Assembly: GCA_021805265.1 (NCBI GenBank)
Contig: JAJZFR010000163.1
Coordinates: 1 to 5,240, forward strand
Direction: 5' to 3'
DNA: 5,240 bases
DNA from: Acidobacteriota bacterium
GTDB taxonomy: Bacteria > Acidobacteriota > Terriglobia > Terriglobales > Acidobacteriaceae
Shown piece after piece: positions 1 to 5,240 of the stretch. Each line of letters opens with the position of its first letter. Position 1 is the stretch's first letter. Both the position numbers and the translations under genes were made by a program. A model generated the notes under the pieces. The model saw only the letters and a list, made by a program, of their open reading frames with translations, ran no database searches and was not told where the DNA came from.

Positions 1-240
1 GTCGATGGCATGAACCGCGCCGCCCACGTCACCCTCGCCAACGTCATGTCCACCGACAGCCACCTGGCACCCCAGGCGCTCAGCGCGCTCATGATCTGCC
101 GCAGCCTCGAACGCGTCGCCGACCACGCCACCAACATCGCCGAAGACGTCATCTTCTGGGTTCAGGGTGCCGACGTCCGCCACAAGAACAGCGTCGAAGC
201 AGCAGAGAAACTGGCCGCCGAGGCCAGCCGGGCAAGCTGA
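1..240 (+). CDS. phoU: PhoU, phosphate signalling regulator (C-terminal part; 5' end outside window)
   Basis: The frame is open from base 1 and stops with TGA at 238-240, giving 79 residues of a protein that normally has about 220-240. The visible part matches the last helices of the second PhoU domain. The signature ERVADHATNIAEDVIFWVQG runs from residue 37 to 56, followed by VRH. It carries the E37/D41 spacing, N45 and E48 of the conserved E-x3-D-H-x2-N-I-A-E motif, which in PhoU structures contributes to metal-cluster binding. PhoU is a cytoplasmic helical protein that links the PstSCAB phosphate transporter to the PhoR sensor kinase and keeps the Pho regulon off when phosphate is plentiful. 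It is usually the last gene of a pst-phoU operon; the strong terminator just downstream fits an operon end, but pst genes lie outside the window. The internal ATG at 10 is not the true start, because the frame and the homology extend to the left edge. Family assignment is confident. Confidence 0.93.
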   Translation, partial: VDGMNRAAHVTLANVMSTDSHLAPQALSALMICRSLERVADHATNIAEDVIFWVQGADVRHKNSVEAAEKLAAEASRAS

Positions 241-280
241 CAGACTGCCCTGACTCAACTCCAGATTCCGCCAGCGTGCC

Positions 281-324
281 ACAGGGGCCAGCCACCGATC
301 TATCGATGGCTGGCCCCTGTTTTT
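281..324 (+). terminator. Rho-independent terminator downstream of phoU
   Basis: A perfect 14-bp inverted repeat (281-294 with 307-320) flanks a 12-nt loop, and the right arm runs into five T residues at 320-324. It begins 41 nt after the phoU stop. The same hairpin lies 23 nt past the stop codon of the converging protease gene. Read on the minus strand it is followed by a GC-rich stretch without a T tract, so it should be a much weaker terminator in that direction, although the stem could still protect the 3' end of that mRNA. Confidence 0.9.
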
Positions 325-342
325 GTGCTCCGTGAGTCGAGC

Positions 343-3318
343 TTATGGATTGATCTGCAACGTCACCGTGACCGGCGCGCTGGCGATCGATGCCGTCTTG
401 CTGTCCTGCCCGGTTACCGTCAGCGTATAGGTCCCGGTCGGCGGGTTCACCGGGGTGCTTCCGTATCCGCCGTAGCCATAACCGTAACCGCCGCCGCCGG
501 CGTAGCCCTTGCTGCTGCCGCAGCCGCTCAGCGCCCAGCCGAAGCTGACCAGAAGAACCACCATCGCCAGCCCGCGCAGCTTGCGTGACTTGCGCCCCAG
601 CAACCCGGCCATCAGCAACCCGCCCAGCATCGTCGCCGCAGCAAGCGGTGCGCGGCTTCCGCCGCCTGCGCCGTTATTGGCGGACCGCAGCGTGCTCGGC
701 TTCAACGTGCTCGCCCCTGGCTTCCCGCGCGACTGCCCGTTGGTCGCGCAGTTCTGCGCATTCGTGTCCACCGAGAAACTACCCGTCGATGTCCCCGTCG
801 CAGCAACCGCAATCGCCGTTGTCTGGAAGCAGGCGCTCGACAAGCCGCTCGCATTCGCGCCCGTCGGCGTAACCGTCAGTATCACGTTGCCCGAGTAGCC
901 GCCCGCCGGAGTAATCGTCACCGTCGAGGTTGCCTTGTTTCCATCCACCACCGTGATCGCCGAAGCCGCCAAGGTGAACGTGCCCACGCCGGTCGAGCCG
1001 ACCGTCGCGTTCACGCTCGTCGTTGCATTCGAGGTCGCGTGGGTCGAGTCACCCGAGTAGGAAGCCTGCACCGTGTGCGCGCCCGGCGTCGTGAAGCTGG
1101 TCTGGTAGCTCGCCGTTCCGTTGCTCAGCGTCAGGGTCGGCGTCTGGGTCGTGCCGTCCACGCTGATCGTGATCGTGCCCGTCGGAACCGAGCTTCCAGC
1201 GGTTGAGGAAACGCCAATCGTGAAGGTCACCGTCTGGCCCACCGCAGGCGTCGTGGTCGAGGGCGTGATGGTCGTCGTCGTACCGATCAGCGTCGAACCC
1301 GTCGTCGTTGGCCACGCGCTCGCCAGGTTGTTCAGGTCGATGCTCCCCAGCCCCGTGGCCAGGTCATAGCCCGTTCCGGACATGTACTCCGTCACCGCGC
1401 TGCCCGCGCACACCGAAGAGCCGGCCGTGCAGTTGTTCCCGCTCCCTGCCGGCGTATCGTGAAACGCTGAAGCATACGTCGTCGAGTTCGCAGCCAGTTG
1501 GTACAGCGTCGGGTTGATCAGTCCCTGCCCGTTCACCGCATTCACCTTCTGGTTGATCACCGCCAGCATCCCCGCCATGATCGGGGTGGCAAAGCTGGTG
1601 CCGCCAGCCGCCGTCAGAAGTCCGGTTGTCGAGTCGCGGAAGCCGCTGGTACAACTCGATGCCTGCGGCGGATTGCTTGTCGTGCTCCAGTTGCTCTGGT
1701 CGCTGGTGCACAGCAGGTACGCGTCGTGATTGTTCGATGAGTCCAGCGACAAATCCGGAACGTCGCGCTGCCCATCGCTCGGTATCCCCGGAACACCTGC
1801 CTGCCACGTCGGCTTGGTAAAGTCCGTACTCACCCCACCCCCGCCCGCCGCAATATAACTCGCCGCATCGTCGTTCCACGTCTTCTCCGGCATGTAGGAG
1901 AGCGCCGAGGTGATGACGTCGTTGGTGCCGTTCCCTGACCAGTACTGCGTGGCCCCGGTCGCGGAACCCTCGTTGAACTCCGTCCCGCCCACCCCGGTCA
2001 CGTAAGGGCTGCTCGCCGGGTAGTTCACGTTCAACTGCTCCTGCTGCGCCAGTGTGTCCGTGCTGCTCGTCCCCGCGTAGCACGAGGTCGAGCCGGAATC
2101 GCCCGCAGCAGCCAGAATCGTCTGCCCCTGCGTCGCCGCCTGGCTGGTCACCACCTCAAACGTCTGGTAATACGTCCCCGTGTCAAACTCGCATGCGCCA
2201 TAGCTGATGCTGATGATCTGACCGATCTTGTTATCCACCGCATAGGTCGCCGAATCGAAGACGCCGTTGTTCTTGCTGTTGCCCGTGTAAACAAATTCGA
2301 TCGTTGCGCCAGGAGCCATCGCGCCCGACCACTCCAGATCGAGGTCCGACTCGCCCTCGTCGCCCGCAACCACAGTGCCCGTTCCCGTACCCGGCACCAG
2401 CAGGATGGTCGGGTCTTTCACCGTCAACCCCGCCGCCGTCTGGAACGCTTCAATATCGGAAAGCACAATCGCCGACTGCCCCATCACCGCAATGGTCTGG
2501 CCCGTGCCGGTGATCCCCTGGTGGGAGAGCGCATTCACGTCATAGATGGTGTCAATATCGCCCGGCGCAAGATAATGATTCCCCGATTGCCCCGAGGTAA
2601 AGGCGGGCTGCACCGCGCCAAGATGCGGTGTCTGGCTTTCGGCCGCGACCGCCTGCGGAGCCAGCGGAAGCATCATCGAGTGCGGCAGGAAGCTGTCCAC
2701 TCCACGCACCCCCAGCACCACTGGCGACAGCGTTGCGGGTACGCTCAGCGCCGTCGAAGGCGCAAAGCGGGTCACTGTCTGTCCCTGCCAGGTCACCTTG
2801 TACTGGTGCATCTGGGTTGAAAAGGCCTGTTCCACCTGGCCAGCCGTCCCGCTGAACGCGATAAAGCTCTTGCCCCGTGCCACCGAGTCCACTGAAAATC
2901 CCTGTTGCTCCAGCCACTGCTGCACCTTGGCAATATCCGCATCCGCCAGCCCGAACCGCGCCCCGTACTGCTCCGGCGTCAGCCATTGATGGTAGACGGG
3001 GGACGACGGATCCTGCTGATCCTTGATCAACTGCTTCAGGTCAGCATCCTGCGCCGCCGTCCGGCTGAAGAACAGATGCATATTGTGCAACTGCGTATCC
3101 TGCGGCAGCCTTCCAGCGTCATTGGCTGGCCGCGCCAGCGGGTGCAGCGACCCGGCGATCGGCACCATCTGCGAGGCGTCCACCTCGCCGTGAATACGCG
3201 CAGACGGCTGTTGCGTCTCCGTCTGCTGCGCGCGCGCCGAGGAGACAAACAGCATCGCGCAGCAGGCGAGCGCTGCGCACAGGCGGGGGGAGGGGAAGCG
3301 GAGTATTCGTGTCTTCAT
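343..3318 (-). CDS. Secreted S53 (sedolisin/kumamolisin-type) serine-carboxyl peptidase with Ig-like domains and a C-terminal membrane/lipobox tail
   Basis: An intact gene of 991 codons. Residues 1-30 are a Sec signal peptide (basic start, hydrophobic CAALACCAMLFV, cleavage after ARA at 28-30). About 40-205 is a pro-kumamolisin activation domain, including the typical YHQWLTPEQYGARFG segment. About 247-668 is the S53 catalytic domain: E323 and D327 in the E-x3-D motif, D407 (AGDSG) for the oxyanion, nucleophile S575 in GGTSFATP. Calcium site: D621 (FHD) and G648-x-G-x-D652. About 677-773 is a Big_3-like Ig fold; about 780-858 is a second beta-rich domain. The tail has two hydrophobic segments (891-908, 916-932) split by RKSRKLR, a lipobox-like LSGC (C933), a Gly/Tyr-rich stretch and a final beta strand. 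The family are acid-active endopeptidases that mature by self-cleavage of the prodomain, so a role in extracellular protein breakdown is likely. ATG at 3318 is preferred over in-frame TTG at 3342, because it puts the signal peptide at the N-terminus and has GAGA 5 nt upstream. All catalytic residues are present. The substrate is unknown. Confidence 0.93.
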   Translation of the reverse strand: MKTRILRFPSPRLCAALACCAMLFVSSARAQQTETQQPSARIHGEVDASQMVPIAGSLHPLARPANDAGRLPQDTQLHNMHLFFSRTAAQDADLKQLIKDQQDPSSPVYHQWLTPEQYGARFGLADADIAKVQQWLEQQGFSVDSVARGKSFIAFSGTAGQVEQAFSTQMHQYKVTWQGQTVTRFAPSTALSVPATLSPVVLGVRGVDSFLPHSMMLPLAPQAVAAESQTPHLGAVQPAFTSGQSGNHYLAPGDIDTIYDVNALSHQGITGTGQTIAVMGQSAIVLSDIEAFQTAAGLTVKDPTILLVPGTGTGTVVAGDEGESDLDLEWSGAMAPGATIEFVYTGNSKNNGVFDSATYAVDNKIGQIISISYGACEFDTGTYYQTFEVVTSQAATQGQTILAAAGDSGSTSCYAGTSSTDTLAQQEQLNVNYPASSPYVTGVGGTEFNEGSATGATQYWSGNGTNDVITSALSYMPEKTWNDDAASYIAAGGGGVSTDFTKPTWQAGVPGIPSDGQRDVPDLSLDSSNNHDAYLLCTSDQSNWSTTSNPPQASSCTSGFRDSTTGLLTAAGGTSFATPIMAGMLAVINQKVNAVNGQGLINPTLYQLAANSTTYASAFHDTPAGSGNNCTAGSSVCAGSAVTEYMSGTGYDLATGLGSIDLNNLASAWPTTTGSTLIGTTTTITPSTTTPAVGQTVTFTIGVSSTAGSSVPTGTITISVDGTTQTPTLTLSNGTASYQTSFTTPGAHTVQASYSGDSTHATSNATTSVNATVGSTGVGTFTLAASAITVVDGNKATSTVTITPAGGYSGNVILTVTPTGANASGLSSACFQTTAIAVAATGTSTGSFSVDTNAQNCATNGQSRGKPGASTLKPSTLRSANNGAGGGSRAPLAAATMLGGLLMAGLLGRKSRKLRGLAMVVLLVSFGWALSGCGSSKGYAGGGGYGYGYGGYGSTPVNPPTGTYTLTVTGQDSKTASIASAPVTVTLQINP
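460..507 (-). repeat. Gly/Tyr low-complexity repeat in the protease tail
   Basis: Sixteen codons encode only Gly, Tyr and one Ala (residues 938-953, containing GYGYGYGGYG), made of repeated GGC/GGT and TAC/TAT triplets. It lies directly after the lipobox-like cysteine and before a Pro-rich linker and the final beta strand (about 962-991). It probably acts as a flexible spacer. Such triplet runs can change length by slippage, but no second allele is available here. Confidence 0.7.
520..594 (-). other. Internal lipoprotein-signal-like segment in the protease C-terminus
   Basis: Protease residues 909-933 read as a textbook type II signal: a basic stretch (RKSRKLR), a hydrophobic run of about 14-16 residues, then LSGC. 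Only about 58 residues follow the cysteine. A first hydrophobic segment (891-908, positions 595-648) precedes it, so the chain could form a membrane hairpin with the basic loop in the cytoplasm and the C-terminus outside. Lipidation or cleavage at C933 is inference from motif shape only; the segment could simply be a membrane anchor. Confidence 0.5.
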
Positions 3319-3389
3319 GGCCGTCTCAGAGTATCCCGTCAAAGAAATTCCCAGCGCGAGTCAGGCGTGGGTCAAACCTGTACACCCCC

Positions 3390-3395
3390 ATTAGA
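3390..3395 (-). promoter_or_regulatory. Candidate -10 box for the protease gene
   Basis: Read on the minus strand the bases are TCTAAT, five of six matching the TATAAT consensus. This would start transcription about 65 nt before the ATG at 3318. No good -35 element is found 15-18 nt upstream, and there is no extended -10 TG, so the call is weak. Confidence 0.2.
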
Positions 3396-3441
3396 CACCA
3401 AATGCAGGCGAAGGTTGCGGGCCGCAGTCGGGACACGAGAT

Positions 3442-3462
3442 CGAAGCAACCAGCTTCGTTTT
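3442..3462 (+). promoter_or_regulatory. Small hairpin with T-run, possible leader element of the AddB-like gene
   Basis: CGAAGC (3442-3447) and GCTTCG (3453-3458) form a 6-bp stem with a 5-nt loop, followed by four T residues. It resembles a weak intrinsic terminator on the plus strand, about 100 nt before the AddB-like start. Its left arm and loop also pair with GGTTGC at 3413-3418, so two structures compete. The stem is short and chance occurrence is quite possible. Confidence 0.25.
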
Positions 3463-3557
3463 CGCAGGACCAAAAAGGGAGCATCCGCAGCCGATTCGCA
3501 CCACGCTTCTTTGCTACACCCGTCCTTTGCGCCGGCTCGGTTAGGATGGTTGGCGAC

Positions 3558-3586
3558 GAGGAATGATGGCTGAGGGAACGACAGTG
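3558..3586 (+). promoter_or_regulatory. Ribosome-binding and start-site choices for the AddB-like gene
   Basis: Two adjacent ATG codons lie at 3563 and 3566, with GAGGA at 3558-3562 directly in front. That leaves 0 or 3 nt of spacing, shorter than usual. A few codons downstream, GAGGGA at 3572-3577 sits 6 nt before an in-frame GTG at 3584, which is better Shine-Dalgarno spacing. The family's conserved sequence starts after all three, so homology does not decide. I give 3566 as the start; 3584 is a real alternative that would remove six residues. Confidence 0.5.
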
Positions 3587-5240
3587 CGGGGAAGGCGCGA
3601 GGGCGAGCGGAATCGCTGGCTGGCGGAGGGCGGGTTGATTGTGACCTCGACGGAACGCGCGGCGCGGGTGGTGGTTGGCTCGTTCAACCGGGCGCAGCAG
3701 CGGGGCGGACGCGGGGCTTGGGCGAGCGCGCGGGTTTTCTGGTGGGAGGGGTGGGTGCGCTCCTTGTGGAGCGAGCGATGTTTGGACGGGGGGCGGGACT
3801 TCGCGGGGACAGGCGCGTGGCCGGTAGAAAGCGTGGGGATGAGCGCGCTGCAGGAGCAGGCGGTGTGGGCGGCGGTGATTCGGAGGAGCGCGTTGGGGCG
3901 CGGGCTGGTGAGCGAAGAGCGGCTGGCGAGCGCGGCGGCGCGGAGTTTCAAGCTGCTGGCGGGTTATGCTTCCGAGTTTCTCCTGACCAGCGCGCGACGG
4001 GGCTGGAGCGGCGAGGCTGGCGTGCTGAGCGAGTGGGTGGAGGGTTTCACGAAGCTGTGCCGGCGAGAGAAGCTGATGAGCGCGAGCGTGCTGCCGCTGG
4101 CGCTGGCCGATTGGCTTGCGGCCGAGGAAGGCGCAGCGCGCGGGGAGCGAGCGCCGGCGCTGGTGGTGGGCTTTGATCGCCTGACGGGGGCGCAGCGAAG
4201 GATGCTCGATGCGTGGGGGAGCTGGCGGACGGAAGAGATTGCCGATTTTGCCGAGAGTCCCGGGATGGCCGGAATTACCGGGCCTCCCGGGATTGCCGGC
4301 GCGGCGTCGGGGGAGTTTCTGTCGTTTGCCACGGAAGCGGACGAGATCGCGGCGTGCGCGGAGTGGCTGAAGAGGGAATGTGAGCGGAATCCGGAGGGGC
4401 GATGGGTGGTGGTTGCGCCGGGGCTTTCGCGGCGGCGGGGCGAGCTGGAACGGGCGCTGCCGGCGGAGGCGGGAACGGATGGGCGGACTGGCTTGCGGGT
4501 GGAGTTTTCGCTGGGTGTGCGGCTGGGGCAGACGCGGGTTGCGCGGAGCGGTTATCTGCTGCTGCGCTGGCTGGGTGAGGCGTTGAGCGAGACCGAGGTG
4601 GAGTGGCTGCTGGGGAGTGGACAGCTTGCCCTGGACGGCAGCGAAGAGCGAGCGATGGGCGGGCTGATGAGCGCGTTGCGCCGGCGTGGGCAGGAGCGGA
4701 CGGAGTGGAGCCTGGAGTCGTTCTGTAATGCTGCGGAAAGGAGCAGGGATTTGCCGTGGACGCGGCGGTTGCGGGCAGGGCGGCTGCGGGCTATGGCCAG
4801 TCGGCGAAGCATAGAGGCTTGGAGCGGAGTGGCCGCGGAGGTGCTTGCGGAGATGGGTTGGCCGGGGCGGGAGCCGCTGGACAGCGCGGGTTTTCAGGCA
4901 CGGGAGCGGTGGGATGCGCTGTTGGAAGAGTGCGGGCGCAGTGTGTTGCTGGAAGAGTCCGCGATGGAGTGGCGGGATTTTCTGGCGATCCTGGGGGCCG
5001 CTTTGAGCACGACGGTTTTTGCGCAGGAATCGACGGACGCGAATGTGCTGATTACCGAGCCGCTGGAGTCGGCGGGGCTGGTGGCCGATGGGGTGTGGTT
5101 TCTGGGGGCAGAAGAGAAGCGATGGCCGGGCGAGGGCAGGCCGGATGCGCTGTTGCCGCTTTCCGTGCAGCGCGAGGCGGAGATGCCGCACGCGAGCCTC
5201 GAGGAGGACTGGCGGCTGGGGGACGAGGTAACGGGGCGGA
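3566..5240 (+). CDS. AddB-like PD-(D/E)XK-family DNA repair protein (N-terminal part; 3' end outside window)
   Basis: The frame runs without a stop from ATG 3566 to the right edge (558 codons plus one base). I recognise the roughly 850-900-residue AddB-related family described as a probable DNA repair protein (TIGR03623 type). Landmarks in order: GGLIVTSTERAARVVVGSFN (22-41); ALVVGFDRLTGAQRRML (198-214); FATEADEIAACAEWLKRE (254-271) then WVVVAPGLSRRRGELERAL (280-298); FSLGVRLG (314-321); and NVLITEPLESAGLVADGVWF (493-512) with LGAEEKRWPGEGRPDALLPL, Q535 and MPHAS (540-544). The nuclease motifs would lie further C-terminal, beyond the window. AddB works with an AddA-type helicase in resecting double-strand breaks for recombination; that role is known for AddB and only inferred here. 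No Walker A motif occurs at the N-terminus, unlike Bacillus AddB, so this half is probably not an active ATPase. A collagen-like tract interrupts it at 233-247. The gene diverges from the protease. A RecB/AddA-like helicase gene may follow. Confidence 0.85.
   Translation, partial: MAEGTTVRGRREGERNRWLAEGGLIVTSTERAARVVVGSFNRAQQRGGRGAWASARVFWWEGWVRSLWSERCLDGGRDFAGTGAWPVESVGMSALQEQAVWAAVIRRSALGRGLVSEERLASAAARSFKLLAGYASEFLLTSARRGWSGEAGVLSEWVEGFTKLCRREKLMSASVLPLALADWLAAEEGAARGERAPALVVGFDRLTGAQRRMLDAWGSWRTEEIADFAESPGMAGITGPPGIAGAASGEFLSFATEADEIAACAEWLKRECERNPEGRWVVVAPGLSRRRGELERALPAEAGTDGRTGLRVEFSLGVRLGQTRVARSGYLLLRWLGEALSETEVEWLLGSGQLALDGSEERAMGGLMSALRRRGQERTEWSLESFCNAAERSRDLPWTRRLRAGRLRAMASRRSIEAWSGVAAEVLAEMGWPGREPLDSAGFQARERWDALLEECGRSVLLEESAMEWRDFLAILGAALSTTVFAQESTDANVLITEPLESAGLVADGVWFLGAEEKRWPGEGRPDALLPLSVQREAEMPHASLEEDWRLGDEVTGR
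4262..4306 (+). repeat. Five collagen-like Gly-X-Y triplets inside the AddB-like protein
   Basis: Residues 233-247 read GMA-GIT-GPP-GIA-GAA, five consecutive Gly-X-Y units from 9-nt units of the type GGN-NNN-NCN. At the DNA level a 14-bp block starting CCCGGGAT recurs with one mismatch at 4259-4272 and 4286-4299, 27 nt apart. The tract falls in a linker between the GFDRLTGAQ region and the TEADEIAACAEWL region, so it is probably a short repeat expansion in a loop. Five triplets are too few to expect a stable triple helix. Confidence 0.7.

Larger units (their letters stand above)
3319..3565. other. Divergent intergenic region between the protease and AddB-like genes
   Basis: This 247-bp stretch holds no credible coding frame and must contain the start signals of both flanking genes. 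I see no strong sigma-70-type promoter on either strand. Contents are a TCTAAT box on the minus strand (3390-3395), an 11-bp palindrome TGCGGGCCGCA at 3416-3426, and overlapping inverted repeats between 3409 and 3462. The AddB-like frame is closed by an in-frame TAG at 3542-3544, which limits how far upstream that gene can begin. Confidence 0.7.

Noticed and set aside
1364..2083. 239-codon minus-strand frame, and other overlapping frames inside the protease gene (for example 2552-2986 minus, 2905-3573 plus)
   Set aside because: All overlap the well-supported S53 frame, with Arg/Gly-rich or otherwise featureless products and no recognisable domain.
3319..3342. TTG start for the protease, adding eight residues
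   Set aside because: It would place MTGYSETA before a normal basic signal-peptide start and lacks a clear ribosome-binding site. ATG at 3318 fits better.
3370..3375. TTGACC on the minus strand as a -35 box for the protease
   Set aside because: Only GGGAAT or GAATTT-like sequences lie at suitable spacing, so no acceptable -10 completes it.
3511..3547. TTGCTA plus TAGGAT as a promoter for the AddB-like gene
   Set aside because: The spacer is 25 nt, too long for a sigma-70-type promoter, and both boxes match the consensus only partly.
3326..5191. 621-codon open frame on the minus strand
   Set aside because: It lies antisense to the AddB-like gene, whose plus-strand frame carries recognisable family motifs throughout. 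The minus-strand product is Arg/Pro/His-rich with no domain or signal I can recognise, as expected from a GC-rich shadow frame.
1..5240. Mobile element, CRISPR array, tRNA/rRNA or toxin-antitoxin module
   Set aside because: I saw no transposase or integrase motifs, no regularly spaced direct repeats, no cloverleaf-like sequence and no small paired genes. The three genes account for most of the window.

Overview
The window looks like high-GC chromosomal DNA from a member of the Acidobacteriota (Terriglobia/Acidobacteriaceae type). This is inferred, not proven. The grounds are the high GC content, a large secreted S53 protease with Ig-like repeats and an unusual C-terminal membrane/lipobox/Gly-rich tail that I associate with that phylum, and an AddB-like protein of a type I recall from Acidobacteria and Proteobacteria. 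I see no insertion sequence, phage gene, tRNA, rRNA or CRISPR array.

Layout, left to right. (1) Positions 1-240 (+) hold the last 79 codons of phoU, the phosphate-signalling regulator, entering from the left. (2) Positions 241-342 are a short intergenic stretch dominated by a perfect 14-bp-stem Rho-independent terminator at 281-324. (3) Positions 343-3318 (-) hold one intact 991-codon gene for a secreted sedolisin (S53) protease. It has a signal peptide, pro-kumamolisin prodomain, catalytic domain with all key residues, two beta-rich domains, and a C-terminal double-hydrophobic tail with an internal lipobox. It converges on phoU. (4) Positions 3319-3565 are the divergent intergenic region, with small inverted repeats and only weak promoter-like sequence. 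(5) Positions 3566-5240 (+) hold a large gene running off the right edge: 558 codons of an AddB-like PD-(D/E)XK-family DNA repair protein. It has no stop inside the window, and a long open frame on the opposite strand could hide it from an ORF caller.

The three genes are probably independent units: phosphate signalling, extracellular acid proteolysis, and double-strand-break repair. phoU and the protease converge; the protease and the AddB-like gene diverge. Nothing supports a joint pathway. The least ordinary elements are the protease's C-terminal module, a five-triplet collagen-like tract inside the AddB-like protein, the lack of a Walker A motif at that protein's N-terminus, and a pair of mutually exclusive small hairpins in the divergent intergenic region. 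I found no convincing new biological system.
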